Origin: Conchocele bisecta
Taxonomy: Eukaryota > Mollusca > Bivalvia > Lucinida > Thyasiridae
NCBI GenBank assembly: GCA_029237695.1
Contig: CM055278.1
Location: 78,451,817 to 78,515,816 of the forward strand
DNA: 64,000 nt
Direction of reading: 5' to 3'
Part shown: positions 39,101 through 54,100 of the stretch, in pieces
How the letters are laid out: every line of letters begins with the position of its first letter
Numbering within the stretch: the first letter of the stretch is position 1
Notes under the pieces: generated by a model
Databases searched by the model: none
What the model was told of the DNA's origin: nothing
What the model saw: only the letters and a program-made list of their open reading frames with translations
Made by a program: the position numbers and the translations under genes

Positions 39101-42100
39101 ACTCTGAAAATCCCAAATTTTTATTGTCTGCTGAAGTTATTCGATTTTCTGGCGATCCACTTTGTACTTGTAATAGCAGCATTGTGTGGGTGGCAGGTGG
39201 GAGCATGCAATAGGTCATTTAATAATTGTGGTTCTTCCTTACCGGAATTCCGAACGGAGACATGATTTGGCCCTCAGGTATTTTTGTATGTAAGGGTTAA
39301 ATCTGGTTATACCCCTTGTATGATCAATATAATTATTCATAATCCAATTACATTTCGGGTAAGGGGCCAAGTGCCTTTGGTGGGCTATGGACCTGGGAAT
39401 GTTCCCCCCAATGCAGCAGGTTACATGCGGGATTGAACCCATCGGCCCGTCTTTAAATGACCTTAGCTGTTCCTCCTAGAACCAAGCTCCATAATGGGAG
39501 TTAACCCTTGCACCCCTAAGTAACTGGAATGGATCTTGATATGTTAATTTTGCAACCAATCCAACTGTCACAAAATTATGATTATGCAATGTGAGGTTGA
39601 TATCAAATTTATCGGGTTGATAAATCCATGTATTGACTGAAACAACAGCGATAATTGTTTTATTATCAATTGAGAAATTCCCATATGTGTTGTGTCGCCT
39701 TTTCAATAATATGGCATAAATATCCTATTACGCTGTGAACATTACGATTAATCTTGCTTTACGCCATGTTGGCAGTGAAGAGCGTGGTATGATTAGCAAT
39801 GTCAGGGATTTTAATAACGTCAAAGACTTTAGCCAATCCACAACGTCGCTCCGCCTTCAGGTCAATATGACATTTTGAATAAACTTTCTCGGGCCAATAC
39901 CTGTCTCCGTGAAACTGCCAAAATTTTACAGGACGTTCGGTCTGGTAAACGTGATACTTTTAAAAATAAAATAGATTTTGTGTAATATTTAAGAGTTTTT
40001 TTTTAAATATATCAGTCATGTAAGACAAGCAAGCTAGCACCAGCACCAGAAGCGCATACCAAAGGAAGGTGATTTCATTGAAGCTTAGAATAGAAAAGTA
40101 AAAAAAAAATGAAAAAAATTTGGTAGTCGGACATTCGGTCCAGTGACTTCCAGTTTACCATCGGACGGACCGAGGATTTTGACAGACACAGATATTTCTT
40201 GATTGATAATAATACAGGATAGTGTTCCAGAGCTCCAGTTACGCTGCGTAATTTGATCAACTTTGGGGAAACTTTCGTTATTTCTTTGCCAAAATTGGCA
40301 AGTTGGGAGTGCTTTAGAATCGTCTCGATGAGACGATTCTAAAGCAATCCCAACTTGCCATTTTTCGTGAAGAAATATGAAAAATACCGGAAAATTTGGT
40401 CCAATTACGCACCTTGACTGGAGCTCTGGTGTTCTATATGTAGTTCTGTGTTCTGTGTTCTATTTCAGGACAAAGACATCAATATTACAACGAAGGGATT
40501 TTACTGAGTTACTGAAGAACGTCGGAGGCAATTTGTCGAGCTTGAAGCAAGAGCTGACAGATTTCAACACGTTCAAGGTGGCTGTGCCTGACAAGACACT
40601 AAAGCCACAACAATTCAGGTAACATAGAGCCTGCTTCACAGAACTCCAGATAAGCTGCATATTGCCGTATTTTATGCACTTATTCTAGCGCAGAATACGC
40701 ATTGATTATGTTGGAAATACAATATACTCACAGCAATGTGAAAATACGCATTGATTTTCAAATTGAGTAGTGAAAATATTAAATGTAATAAAGTTGAAAT
40801 TTACTTTGAACTGCAAAAAGCAGCATTGCTAAGGATTTAACAGTCTGTTAAGCTAACATAGGTTTTGAGCAACCGGGCCCTGAGGTAGGTGTGAATTTAT
40901 CAACCAAATCCATCTTGGCAGTCACCTGTGATCGAGATAGCGAAGTGATGTTAAACATATTTTTATATGAAAGGGACAGAATGAACAGTTGAGATAGAGA
41001 ACATATGTGAGATAGGGCATGGTCGAGATAGCCGAGGAAATTTATATTAAACAAATAAGGATATAATTCGGGACTATAGTGAATCATCGAGAAACAGTGT
41101 TGATCCTTATCAAGCTGCAATAGTGTGCCAGTAAATAAAACATTCTAGCCTGGCTACGAACTGAAATGTCATCACAGAGCTCCAGATAAGTATTGTATCT
41201 AATGAGTATTGTACCCCCATATTTCAAATTCAATGCGTATTTTACTTTTACAAATGTATTATTGACTTTCTTCCTTTAATATTAAAAAGGGAACAAATGA
41301 TAAAAAAATAAACACATTTAAAACTTCACTTATTTGAGCTACAAAAATAGTAAATTTGTAACTACTACAGTATTTTCACTACTCAATTTGAAAATCAATG
41401 CTTATTTTCACATTGCTGTGAGTATTTTGTACTCCCACTTTTGATAAGCAATGCGTATTCTGCTAAAATAAGTGCAGAAAATACGCCAGTACACACCTTA
41501 TCTGGAGCTCTGAGTAAAGAAAACATTCTAGCCTGGCTACGAATTGAAATCTCACCATCCTGTTCCCTTCTCTGATGATTATGGGTTTTCTCTTGCAGTA
41601 AAACACATACAAATATTTAAACTCAAGAATGTAATAATTATTTGGTTTTTTATTTGTATGTGCATATATGCATGAGTTCCGCAGCGTGCGATATTGCGCG
41701 ACTTTACGAGCGCAATATCGTTGTGCGGCGGTACATGTAAGCGAAAGTACATATATAATAAAGTCAGTTATTTCATTCTCCTGTGGAGAGCAAGATCACT
41801 TATCCAAATGCTTTCATTGGCACAGATGAAGGTGTAAGGGTGATCCTTAATGTGGGAGGAAAGCGGTTTGGTGAGAAGCGCGCTCTTTACTGATTGCGCT
41901 AACCGCACAACCATTCTCCTGAGGCTGAACAAGAGATTAAAGATATCCTTGTTAATTTATCTTGTTCCAGAAATCCATACGACATTCCGAGGAAAAGTTT
42001 GCTTGATCAAATAGCCAGAATGCGAACAAATTTTCTCCAGAAGTCAGTTTCCTCTACCAAATTATTGGATACAGGTACGGCTGAATTATGTTCTTTATCA

Positions 42101-45100
42101 GGTAACCTGCCCTGCATTGACCGCATATGTACTGACTGATAACATATTGTTGTATCAGGCATTGACCGCATATGTACTGACTGATAACATATTGTTGTAT
42201 CAGGCATTGACCGCATATGTACTGACTGATAACATATTGTTGTATCAGGCATTGACCGCATATGTACTGACTGATAACATATTGTTGTATCAGGCATTGA
42301 CCCGATACAAACATTTGGGTTACAACAAACTGAAAACTGACGTTCCATTGGTCGGATGACGTCATGTGACGTTATCGAATGACGTCAGTGTAATGACGCA
42401 ACGTAGACAAGTCCGCGTTCTGTCCATAGATAAAGATGTCATCTGTGGTCATTTTCGAGCATAAAACGTTACCTGATAAATAGAATACCAGGCTAGTGTC
42501 TTTTGATATAAAATTTATCAGACTCGGCTCGGAAACGGTAGGAATTCCTCGGCAAGCCTCAGAATTCCTACGCGTTTCCTAGACTTGCCTGATAAACTTG
42601 ATATCAAAAGACACCAGCCTGGTATTCTCTATGTAGAAAAGCACAGCTAAACCATGTGTTGATCTCGAGATAAGGCGTGTATTGATGTATTTTATTAATT
42701 TCGGTCCTAATACACATCCTAATACACATCCTAATACACATCGATTTTACAAAATTGGTAGTACAAAATACTTATTAATTTTTAAGATTAAAATAAAGTA
42801 GAAAATTCATGTATTTTAGCTGTAAAAAGTAAACACTGTTAACAAAATACACGTTAATTTTCAAATTGTTTTCAAATTGAGCATTAAATTGGAGCTGATA
42901 AAGGCAAACACTGTTTGCTTTTTGCTTTGTGTGTAATTTACTTGTCCATTTTAACACATCACCGTCTGTAATCTGTGCATCTTATTGAGGCAAACTGTTG
43001 CAATTCAGTCTGACAGGATGTAGCTTTACTGTTGCCAGCAGGTTGGATACAGAGCTCCAGATATTGGTGTATTTTACGCACTTATTTTAGCAGAATACGC
43101 ATTGATGATCAAAAGAAAGGGAGTACAAAATACTCAAGCAATGTGGAAAATACTCATTAATTTTCAAATTGAGTAGTGAAAATTCTGTAATAAAGTTGAA
43201 AATTTACTGTTTGGTTTTTGCAGCTCAAATAAGTGAATTTTAATACCGTATTCTTGCGATTATAGGTCGCAAGAGTGCATAAGACGCACCCCTATTTTCA
43301 GTCCAAAATCTGGGGGAAAATGTCTACGTGAGATTATAAGACGCACCCAATTTTCCTAACAAAATGAAACAAAAAAATGAAAAAAACTCGCCAAGTTGTT
43401 GTTATTTATTCCCCCACACTGTTTTTTTATTCGTACCTTGGACGTTTTTGTCTGTATTTTCCCTATCATAGTTTGCTATGTCCGTAATTTGCCGACTCTA
43501 TGTCCGTGATTCCCCGGTCCGTATTTCACCGTTTTCTAGTATCTTCAATTACACTGTGAACTCTGTAGTACACGCTTCACTATAACACGTTCTCGGTTAG
43601 TACACGGTTGTGCATTGGCTCCCGATTTTTTTGCCTATTTGTATATCAAAATCGTGTTAAATGTGTAACAGACTATTGTCATAAATCGTGTTATATTTGC
43701 GAACATATTGCTGCTGAAAGTGGTATTATATTGTTAATTATTGATTGCGGTATGTATTATCTCTTTCAACACCATTTACGGAAAATATTTTTGAAATCAA
43801 TATCGGCGAAATATGGCGACAGATCTGCGTATAATCCCGAGTGTTTTTAACCCGTTCCTTTCTGAATACACATTTACGGATATGAAATTTATTAAATATT
43901 TTTATTTTTGTTATTTCTCACTGAAAGTATATGTTGTGACCACTCATTTGAACCGTCTCAACGAAACGGTTTAAATGGTGGTCGCGGCATATACTTCTGA
44001 ATGCATAGAAGGAAAATATTTAGGATTTTCCGCAAACATAAGCGTATCCTCAGCATGAAATGGGTTACTGATTGCCCCCATGATGCGAGGATGAAAGCCG
44101 CACGTTCACCACATCTGCGGCACACATCAAAAAGCGTGTTGACCAATCAGTGCAATTTCAAAACATAGCCTAAAGGTCAAACAGTTTACAGCCTCGTGCT
44201 GAATGATGACATAAGATAAGCACCTGTTGGGTGTTATCAATTTTTTTCCCACAAAGCAACACACAACTTTCGCCTACAGTATGTAATATTTCAAAATCAG
44301 TTGTATCTTGCGTAAATGATGCTGAAAGCAGCCTATAGCTATGACGAATTTGCATTGTCCGCTGACATAATTATAATGTTTTTAATTAGAGATTGGCGAA
44401 CATTGTAAACCATGTGCAGACTACGCGAATCCACCGCTATGTCTGGCCGCTAATGCAATAAGCCGGAATTTGTCGGAGATTGAGACCCAATTCACATAAA
44501 GACGTTTGCCGTGTCATAAGTAGAGTTTGGTTCTCGGTAGTATTGTTTCACTGGGACGCACCAGACAGGGTACCAGTTTAGTGACGAATACGAAACTGAC
44601 TTCAGCAACCGCGTGTGTTGATATTTGATATGGCTTTGTGTTGTAAATCTTGACACGCGGTGTATTTGATGTCGGCCAGCTGACTTAGGCTTGCCACTTC
44701 ATCAGCATCGTGTTTCAACATCAGTATCAGTTTCGAAACTAATGATGGAGTTTTATAACTTTCGTGGAATTGCATTATGCATATTGGGATTTACCGTTAA
44801 TGGCGTCATGCAATATTTTTCACGGCATAATGGCACTGACCGATATGGGCCCGGTAAATGTTTTCAAAAGATAATTAAAATGATAGAGGCTAGATTGTGA
44901 TTCGGCAGAGAAAATGTCGACCGGATCTGATCTTGGTATAGAAAATGTGTACCGAATGTGACACAGGGCCGGAACAAGTAAGGCGCGAGTAAGGCGCGAA
45001 CTGTTTAGAATACGAATCCAATATTCCAATACCGGATTTTACCCCAAAGACTAACAACAACAACAAATATAGGAACGCATTTTATTTATTTGTATTTTTG

Positions 45101-48100
45101 GTCGTTTATGTCAATATTTCGGGTGAAAAAAATGCTCATGTATCTACATGTATTTATCAGACGCATGGACTTTCTGGGATACAAATCTGAGTAAAAAAAA
45201 TGCGACTTATAATCGCAAGAATACGGTATATATTTTTTATATTTTATCATTTTGTTCCCTATTTAATAAGGAGGAAAATCAATAATACATTTGTAAAAGT
45301 AAAATATTCATTGAATTTGAAATCTGGGGGTATAATAATACTCTTTAGATACAAAATTTATCTGGAGCTGTGGCTATATTGAGCGTATATACCGACAGAC
45401 GAGATGCACAGTGTCCCCATCGGCCAGATGGGAAACTACCAGGACCACCTGAAGAAGCAGCCGTCTCCGCTCCGCGAGCTCGAAAACACGCCCTCCCGCG
45501 TCCATATGTTTGGTAACCCGTTCAAGGTCAATAAGGTACGTTTATACAGTGAAACCTCTCCAAACCGGACACCCTGGGAGGTCCCCAGGGTGTCCGGGTT
45601 AGAGAGGTTTCACTGTAAATCATGAATTTGATAATTTTGAGCCATAGTTGCGTGCTATGCGATAACGAACAGACAATATCACCCGAGACAACTGACCAAG
45701 AAAAATAAGATCACAGGTGTTTTCTGGGTGTCTGGTTTAGAGCGGTTCCACTGTACCACAGGTGACAAAACAAGTAGTATATGCTCGTGGTATAACGCTA
45801 GTTTGCCACTCGCTCCTCTCAACAAAAGGTTGTCAAAGTCGATGGGACACGTTCCAGTTGGCTCTTTCTATAAATGACGTCACGCCACACTAATTTTGCT
45901 ATAACAACAGAAATCGCTTCAATCCAATGGTAATGATGTCGTAGCAGAATAGAATTCCACATTGCTCTGAACATTTTGTCTACTTTCGACATTATTTCTG
46001 GAAAATATTATAAAATTCATTATATTCATGAAAAAATGCACGTTCTCTTGGGTACAAGATGTAAATATATGTAAATGCTTTGATTTAACGACGGCACTGG
46101 CTCGATGACCTTGCATATCGTCTGCCAACATGGGGAGAAACCGGCCTCAGGGGGCCTAGCTAGCTCTCATTAGAATAGCCCCCTCTAGTTCTTTAACGTG
46201 CCCAGACTCTCCTTCAAATCTTCCCCATCTGAAAGGACTACCGTATTTTGCCGTGTATAGGTCGTAATAGTGTACAAGACGCACCCCAATTTTCATTCCA
46301 AAATCTGGGGGGGGAAATGTCTACATGAGAATATAATAATTTTGCTATAACAACAGAAATATACATACGTATGTCCACAGTGTGTCCACAGTGTCAATAT
46401 TTGGCTGGGGGGAATTGTTTATGGCCCGTTTCTCATGTGCAGGTCACTAGCAGTGTTATTTTAATAGACATCATCATATTTTGCCTATATTGATTTTCAA
46501 AATCGGTCCTATCTTCCGTAAATGACGCTGAAAGTTGATAGAAATTTCAGAGGAGAGCTGTTGGATTCTTTCGTGGTCTGGTGACTTGGCTCCCAATTAT
46601 CGCGGTATATTAAGAGCTACAGTGGCTCCTCGTGATCGAGCCCAAATATTTAAGCAACCTATAGCTATGACGAATTTGCATTGTCAGCTGACGTAATTAT
46701 GATGTTTTTAATTAGAGATTAGCGAACATTGTAAACCATGGGCAGACTACACGAATCCACTGCCTGGTCTGGCCGCTAATGCAATAAGCCGGGATTTGTC
46801 AGATATATAGACCCAATTCACATAAACATGTTTGCCGTGTCATAAATAGACTGGTTCCTGGTAGTATTGTTTCGCTATGCACGCATCAGACAGGGTACCA
46901 GTCTAGTGACGAATACGAAACTTTGTGCACTTGGTAAATCTTGACACGCGGTGTGTTTGATGTCGGCCAGCTGACTTAGGCTTGCCACTTTTAGACGAAT
47001 CGGCATCGTGTAAACACACAGTTTCAAAACTTATGAAGGAGTTTTATAACTTACGTGGAATTGCTTTATGCATATTAGAATACATGACACATAATACATA
47101 TCGGGATTTACCGTTAATGGCGTCATGCAATATGTTTCATGGCAAAATGACACGGACTGATATGGGCCAGGTAAATGTTTTCAAAATAGAATTCAAATGA
47201 TAGCGGCCAGATTGTGATTTGGCAGAGAAAATGTCGACCGAATGTGACACTGCGTCGAAACCACAGGCATTCGGCATATATATATATATATATATATATG
47301 TAGTTATACCGATGAAAGCCGAAACGCGCCAAATGCCTGTGGTCGAAACGAGTAAGGCGCGAACTGTTGTGAATACGAATCTGGGGCTACTCTTCCAATT
47401 TCAAGCAGATGTTACCGCAAAGACTAACAACAACAACAAATGCTCTTGTATCCAAACGTGTGTATAAGACGCAGGGGGCTTTGTGGGATGAAAATCTGGG
47501 TAAAAAAAGTGTCTTAATACACGGCAAAATACGGTAGTAGAGCAGGAAATACTGATGCCCTAGAACTGAACCCTGAATGGAACGCCAGCGTGGCAGTCTG
47601 ACGGTGTTACTCCTCGGCCACTGTCTGCTCTACAGATACAAGATCACTTGTCTATTTATAGAACATCATGGTGGACGAAGCTGAGGACTCGATGTTGGGG
47701 GCCCAGAGTCCGGGGCGCACAGGCAGCAAGCGGCAGCTGGAGAGCCCGCCCACCTCCCCGGGCCCAAAGAGAAGAAAACCAGGTATATACGTTTTGTGAT
47801 AAGCAGGGGCTGATTTAGTGTTTTATTCCTGGGGCCATGCTTGCAATTTGCATCTTGCAATTTATACTCTAAATTGGACAGCATGATTGACTCCCACCGA
47901 GGTCTAAAGTTTTTGTTAGGGCTATTCCATTAAAATGCATGTTGGAGGGGTGGAAGGCAACTTTCATTTACCCCTACGACCAACAGACATGAATTTCCCA
48001 GCACCCCCACAACCGATAGGATTGACTTTTTGACATGGGCAACAATCCACAGACTTTTTTTTTTTTACCAACAGCCACAAATTTCTCCGTACCAACCACA

Positions 48101-51100
48101 ACCCACAGGAATAATTTCTTAACTTGGACGACAACCCAGAGGAATGATTTCTGAACTTGGGCGACAACCCAGAGGAATGATTTCCGAACACTGGCAATAA
48201 ATCCTATAGAGACCCTTTCCCCCATTTTTCCATGCCAATATTGGTTCCAATTTCAGGCATGGAAATTTAAGGTTCTTGTAAAGTTACACAATATACATGT
48301 AATGTCATATACATCAGAATTACTGCACACATTTCATTTCACACCAGCAATCATTATGTACTGGGTTTTAATGGTGCTGGGAGCTTTTTTCTAATAAGAT
48401 TATTTGGTGTTTTTTTTAATTTTCATTGACATGTATACTAGTAGATAGGGTAATTTTGCAAGACCCTGTGGGGAATTAAACTCAACATCCAACATGTGTA
48501 TATCAGGACATGCAGCAAACAAAAAAAAGGTAGCCACAGGCCATGATATGTGACGAACCATGATGCAAGTGTTCCAATTGGTGCTTCTGACTGTGTTGCC
48601 TCAGATCAGCCTGTGATCAGACTGTGCCAATGCAGCCTGATCAGGGCCTACACTGGTTGCAATTTGTCAGTGAAACCCTCATGATGCTTCTATTATGAAA
48701 AATCATCAATTCCCAATATGACCATTGTTCTTGTGATGCATCACGTATATGACTCACTTACCATATTTTCTCTATTTAAGCGCCCGCTCCCTAAATAAAC
48801 ACCCCCCTATCGACAAAAAAACTAATAAGGTAGACGAACTGGCAGTTAGACGACCAACATCCAAAATACTTTACCCCACCCACCATCGTAACACCAATTT
48901 GCCGACATTTTACTGAAATAATCGTATTTTGCCGGGTAGTACCAGCTTCACACTGTTAGAAAATCAATGTATGAGTAGCCTGTATGTCCATACAACTATG
49001 TACATGGTACAGCTCAGGCGAAAAAAAACAAAATCCGCGCGTCGTGCTGGTCAGTACTTATGACGGAATTGCTATTTTCACGCGCGTCGTGACGAAATTT
49101 CTGACATTCGTCGCGGACAGGATTGTTGGTCCGCGGAGCGTGGTATGGGGGTCCTGGGCATCCCCACTCCACACGATTTTGTTTTGCAAATCTACGTCGC
49201 ATTTCCGCGTTCTGACAACCCAAACTTCTAAGTCATTTGGCCTTGACATTGGGGCACAGGGGCCGCATGAGTGGGACATGGAATGAATATATGAATGATG
49301 ACTAATAAGCATATGAAGTTTCAAGTCAATGTGACTTAGGACTGCAGAGATATAAGGTATTTAAAAACTTTAACACAGATTTCGGACGGACGAACACACT
49401 GACGCACGGACGCAGGACGTCTGAAATCGTAGCACTGATTTGTTGAATCACATTCAATCCAACCAACACTAAAGCACACTAAAGCACACATTTCGCAGAA
49501 ATAGAGACGATTCTCATCTGCTACCAAATCTGTTTTTATTAAGGAATAAAACAAATATAAAAGCATCAATATTTATTCTATCAACATATATTTTGACAAC
49601 ACATAAGAATTAATCGTCTTAGGAGATGATAACAATCGTTTTAGTAGACGATTCTCGTGTGCTGCCAAAATAGTTTTATTATGAAATCTATCTCAACCAA
49701 TGCCGAAAACGCGAGATTCTAACATGTCCCTAACAGGACACATACACATTGTCTAAGGAGACGATTCTCATGTGCTGCTAAAACACGTTTTCTGTTTGAA
49801 ACCGTGACACTGATTGGTTGAATCACATCCAAATCCAGCCAATACTTAAAACATACAAACACATATTTCGCGGAAATAGAGACGATTATCATCAGCTACC
49901 AAACCTGTTTTAATAAGGGAATAAAATGAATATTAAAGCGTCAATATTTCTTCTATCAACATATTTTGACAACACACAATAATCGTCTTAGGAGACGATT
50001 CTCGTGCGCTGCCAAAATATATTTTTATCAAGAAATTAAAAACAGGAAAAACATCTACCGGTTCAACAAAAAATTCCTGCAAAAAAACATATTTTGACAA
50101 AACTTGAAAATCGTCTAAGGAGACGATTATCATATGCACAGTACTGTCAAAACATTTTCTTTTCAGCTCTCGCGTACATGTTTTGTTGAGAATATGTTAC
50201 ATTTTCGTTTCAGCTCTCGCGATCGCGTTTTCGCCATCTCGACCTATGCACAAGATCGCGAAAGGAGACGATTATCATATGCACAGTACTGTCAAAACAT
50301 GTTTAGTTGTGAATATGTTAAATTTTCGTTTCGCGATCCATCACCCTTCGCGTTTTCGCGATCTCGGCGTATGCGCAAGATCGCGAAAACGCGAAACATG
50401 TTTTGTTGAGAATATGTTACATTTTCGTTTCGCGAAATTGTAAAATGTCCCTGATAGGACATGTACAAATCGTCTTAGGAGATGATTCTCATGTGCTGCC
50501 AAAACATGTTTTTATTAAGAAATGGAACAAATGTGCACAAACATCAATATTTTTGACAATAAAAACATGGTTTAAAACATGGTTTGACAAAACATGAGAC
50601 GATTCTGATGTGCTGCCAGTACATGTTTGTTGAGTAAATAAAGATTCCGTTACCTTTTTTGAGATTCTGCACATTCTCTCCGACCAATAAAATGGAAGAA
50701 ATATTTTTATCAAAAGCGGTGAAAGAGATAAGTTCCATTCCATTAATAAATATATGTAGAGTATATTTATCGTAAATGTGCTGCTCTTGTGTCGGCGACA
50801 AAACTTAACCTTTAGATGTCATTTTGTAACCTTTGATGTCTCACTTTCCAACACCGTCACACGTCCCAGTAGGTCACCGCACGTGCTTATGATGATGTAT
50901 GACGTGATCGGACAAAACCGGGCTTATGGCATATGTGACTAGCGAAGACCAACACGTGTTCACCATCTGTAGATCGTAACATGTTCCTAACAGGACACGT
51001 AAATCGTTTTAGGAGACGATTCTCATATGCCGCCAAAACATGTTTATTAGAAAAAATAATATTATTTTTTTGACAAAACATGAGAGTTGCCTCCTAAAAC

Positions 51101-54100
51101 ACGAGAATTATAATGGTGTTCTGTTAGTGTCGTGTAACAATCTCGCATTTACTCGATCTCGACCTCTAGACGAGATCGCGAAAACGCTAGGCCAATCTTC
51201 TTAGGAGACGATTCTCATGTGTTGCCAAACCTATTTTATTACGAAATCAACAAATGTGAAAAGAAAATATGATTACATTGGTATTTCTTTACAAAACATA
51301 TTTTGACAAAATAGGAGAATCGTCTTTGGAGACGATCCTCATGTGCTGCCAAATCTTGCTTTATCAAGAAATCAAACAATGCACTATGTCAAGCTAATGC
51401 GTAATTATCAATTTATCTGCGATGACGTGAGCGACTACATACCATCACAGGTTGAAATAACGGACCGAGGTGTATAAATACATTAAATATGCCTAAAAGC
51501 ATCGATAAATGAAATCAAAGTACTGAAAGTACTGACTGGCGGGAGACAAGTAGCCACTTGTGAATTTGCATACTCCAGGGCACGAATTTGGCACTCCATA
51601 CTCGCAAAATGCGAGTGCTTTCTGAAAAATGCTAGTTAAAATCAAAGCCGCTCGCAAAAAACTGCGAGTGCCAATTTCAAAAAGGAAATCCAAATATTCA
51701 AAGTTCTGTCGCGATTATTTTTTTCTGAACAGCGATCTGGATCATGAAATGCTCTCGTCAAAGCGCCTCGATGATAGGAACATTGGAGGTCGTAAATCAG
51801 GACGTTGTTGCCCCGGCTATATATCAATTGCGACATCCCTCTAGTGCGACATTGAGATACTACGTCACAAGTTATAAATGAGGATGTTTTTGCCTGGGCT
51901 ATTTATCAATTACGACATCCCTCTAGGCCACATTGAAATACTATGGCGCATTAATATTATTACAAAAATAAACATTTCCGGTTTCATTTTAACAAATACA
52001 CATTATTTTACCAGCCATTGATAGAATGGAACTTCACAGAAACCGAATTAGATAGATCGACAACCACGAACGGTAGTAGAATAGTTTAATTGTTAGCACT
52101 ACTTTCTTTCAGTATAATCACATCAAGAAACTGAACAAGTTGATATTGAATATTTGTGTAGGTAACTGTAGATTTTTGAGCTACGTTTTTCCATCGACTA
52201 CATGAGTGCAACAACCTTCATGTACCTGAAACCATATACTAGGATACATGTACATGCTTATTGCATAATCCAACAAAACATAGAAATTGCTAGTGAAAAT
52301 CCAGTTTTGCTAGTAGAAAAAAAAATCCACTAGAGAAAAAATGCTAGTGTGTTAAAAAGTTAAATTCGACCCCTGTACTCAGAAATTCCTTGTTAGAAAT
52401 ATATTCAATGTTGATTATTGGATGTACAATCTGCAAATTTGGAGAACTTGATCAGTTACTGGTGTTTGTAAAATACAGCCTGCTCTAAACACAAATAGGT
52501 TGATGAAGCAAAGGTGCTTTATGTCCGACTAATAAACCGTTTTACGAGGTATATTGTTCTCTTCAAAAGTTGGGCATGTCAACTATTTTACACATAATGT
52601 TGAGCATTGCCGTTGCTATTAATAACTTGCTTTCAGTTCACTCGCTGACTTTAAATGTCACCTGACTGTTGTTAATTGCGAACGCAAATTGAGCCTATTG
52701 AGACGTCCGCGGATGAACATGCGACTGCGTGGTACACGATACGGGGGGGGCGTCTCAATAACAGCAATTTGTTCTCTTCAACAGTAAAGTTGGGCATGCC
52801 AACTATTTTACACATAATGTTGAGCATTGCCGTTGCTATTAATAACTTGCTTTCAGTTCACTCGCTGACTTTAAATATCACCTGATTGTTGTTAATTGCG
52901 AACGCAAATTGAGCCTATTGAGACGTCCCCCGATGAACAGAGAGCCACTTCCGAAAGTAGACCCGTGCAAACGGCCAGAATCACGATCCCAATAGCGTGG
53001 AGACAGTATGTCTCCCGCCAAAAATAAAAAGCTAACATTTTTTTTTATCCCCTCCATATAATTCAGAATTATATGGAGGGGTAAACAAAATTAGCTTTTT
53101 TTTTCTTCATTTATTTATGCTTTTAGTCATATTTAATGTATTTATACACCTCGGTCCGTTACTTCAACCTGTGCATACCATGGTTTTGATATGTTTGTTT
53201 CCGCCGAACACTAAATGTCGGTCACACTTTGCACGTGAAACTGGATTACTGACTGATGATTGTAAACACCATCAGGTGTGCAGCTAGACCGAAAATGATA
53301 TGTCGCAAATGTGCTAGTTGGGGATGGGTGAGTATGGGCATATTTTTTATACTCCCTTTTGAAAACGGGAGTATTATGTATCCACGCTGTATGGGCGGCG
53401 GACGACTATCACAGCGTAGGCATTGACACACCCAATCTTCTACCCTCCACTACGGTGTTCCATTTAGGCCATCGTAATATCGCTATGGAGTCGATACACA
53501 TCGTGAAAAAGCCGAGGCAAAAATGCCGACATTGCAGTTGCGAAAACGCGAGATCGCGAGGCGAAAACGCGATATTGAATACAATAGAATATCACGTTTT
53601 CGCCTCGCGATTTCGCAGTCAAGCGATTTGGTATCGCGTTTTCCCGATCTTGTGTATAATATCGACGATGCGATGCAGTAACCAATAACGTATCGAAATA
53701 TGTTTTTTTATCCAATAAAGATGTAGAATCGTCTCCCTAAGACGATTATCATGTTTTGTCAAATTATGTTTTTTGTTGTCCACATTTGTTATATTTCTTA
53801 ATAAAAACAAGTTTTCGCAGCACACGAGAATCGTCTCCTAAGACATTGTGTATGGTGTCCTGTTAGGGACATGTGACAACCTCGCGTTTTCGCGATTTCT
53901 CGCATGTATTCAATCTCGCATTTTCGCAACCTCGCCGCGCTATCTCGCATTTTTGCTTCGCGATCTCGCATGCGTGTTGGAAGTACAGTCTACCCACACG
54001 CATGCGCAAAGTGCAATTTTAACATGCATGCTTTCGACACATGCATGAGCAAAACAAACCCAAATTTTCTGCTGTAACGCCGAGATAGTCACCCAAAGTT

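Noticed and set aside
42007..42365. Frames with 15-residue periodicity
   Set aside because: 45-bp tandem repeat in the intron after exon 11, open on both strands by chance.
44691..47200. Shared frame with KLM.EFYN.RGIALCIL in two places (44691 and 46982)
   Set aside because: Both lie in copies of the same TACCGTATT element; the similarity reflects shared DNA, frames diverge at the ends and no domain is recognised.
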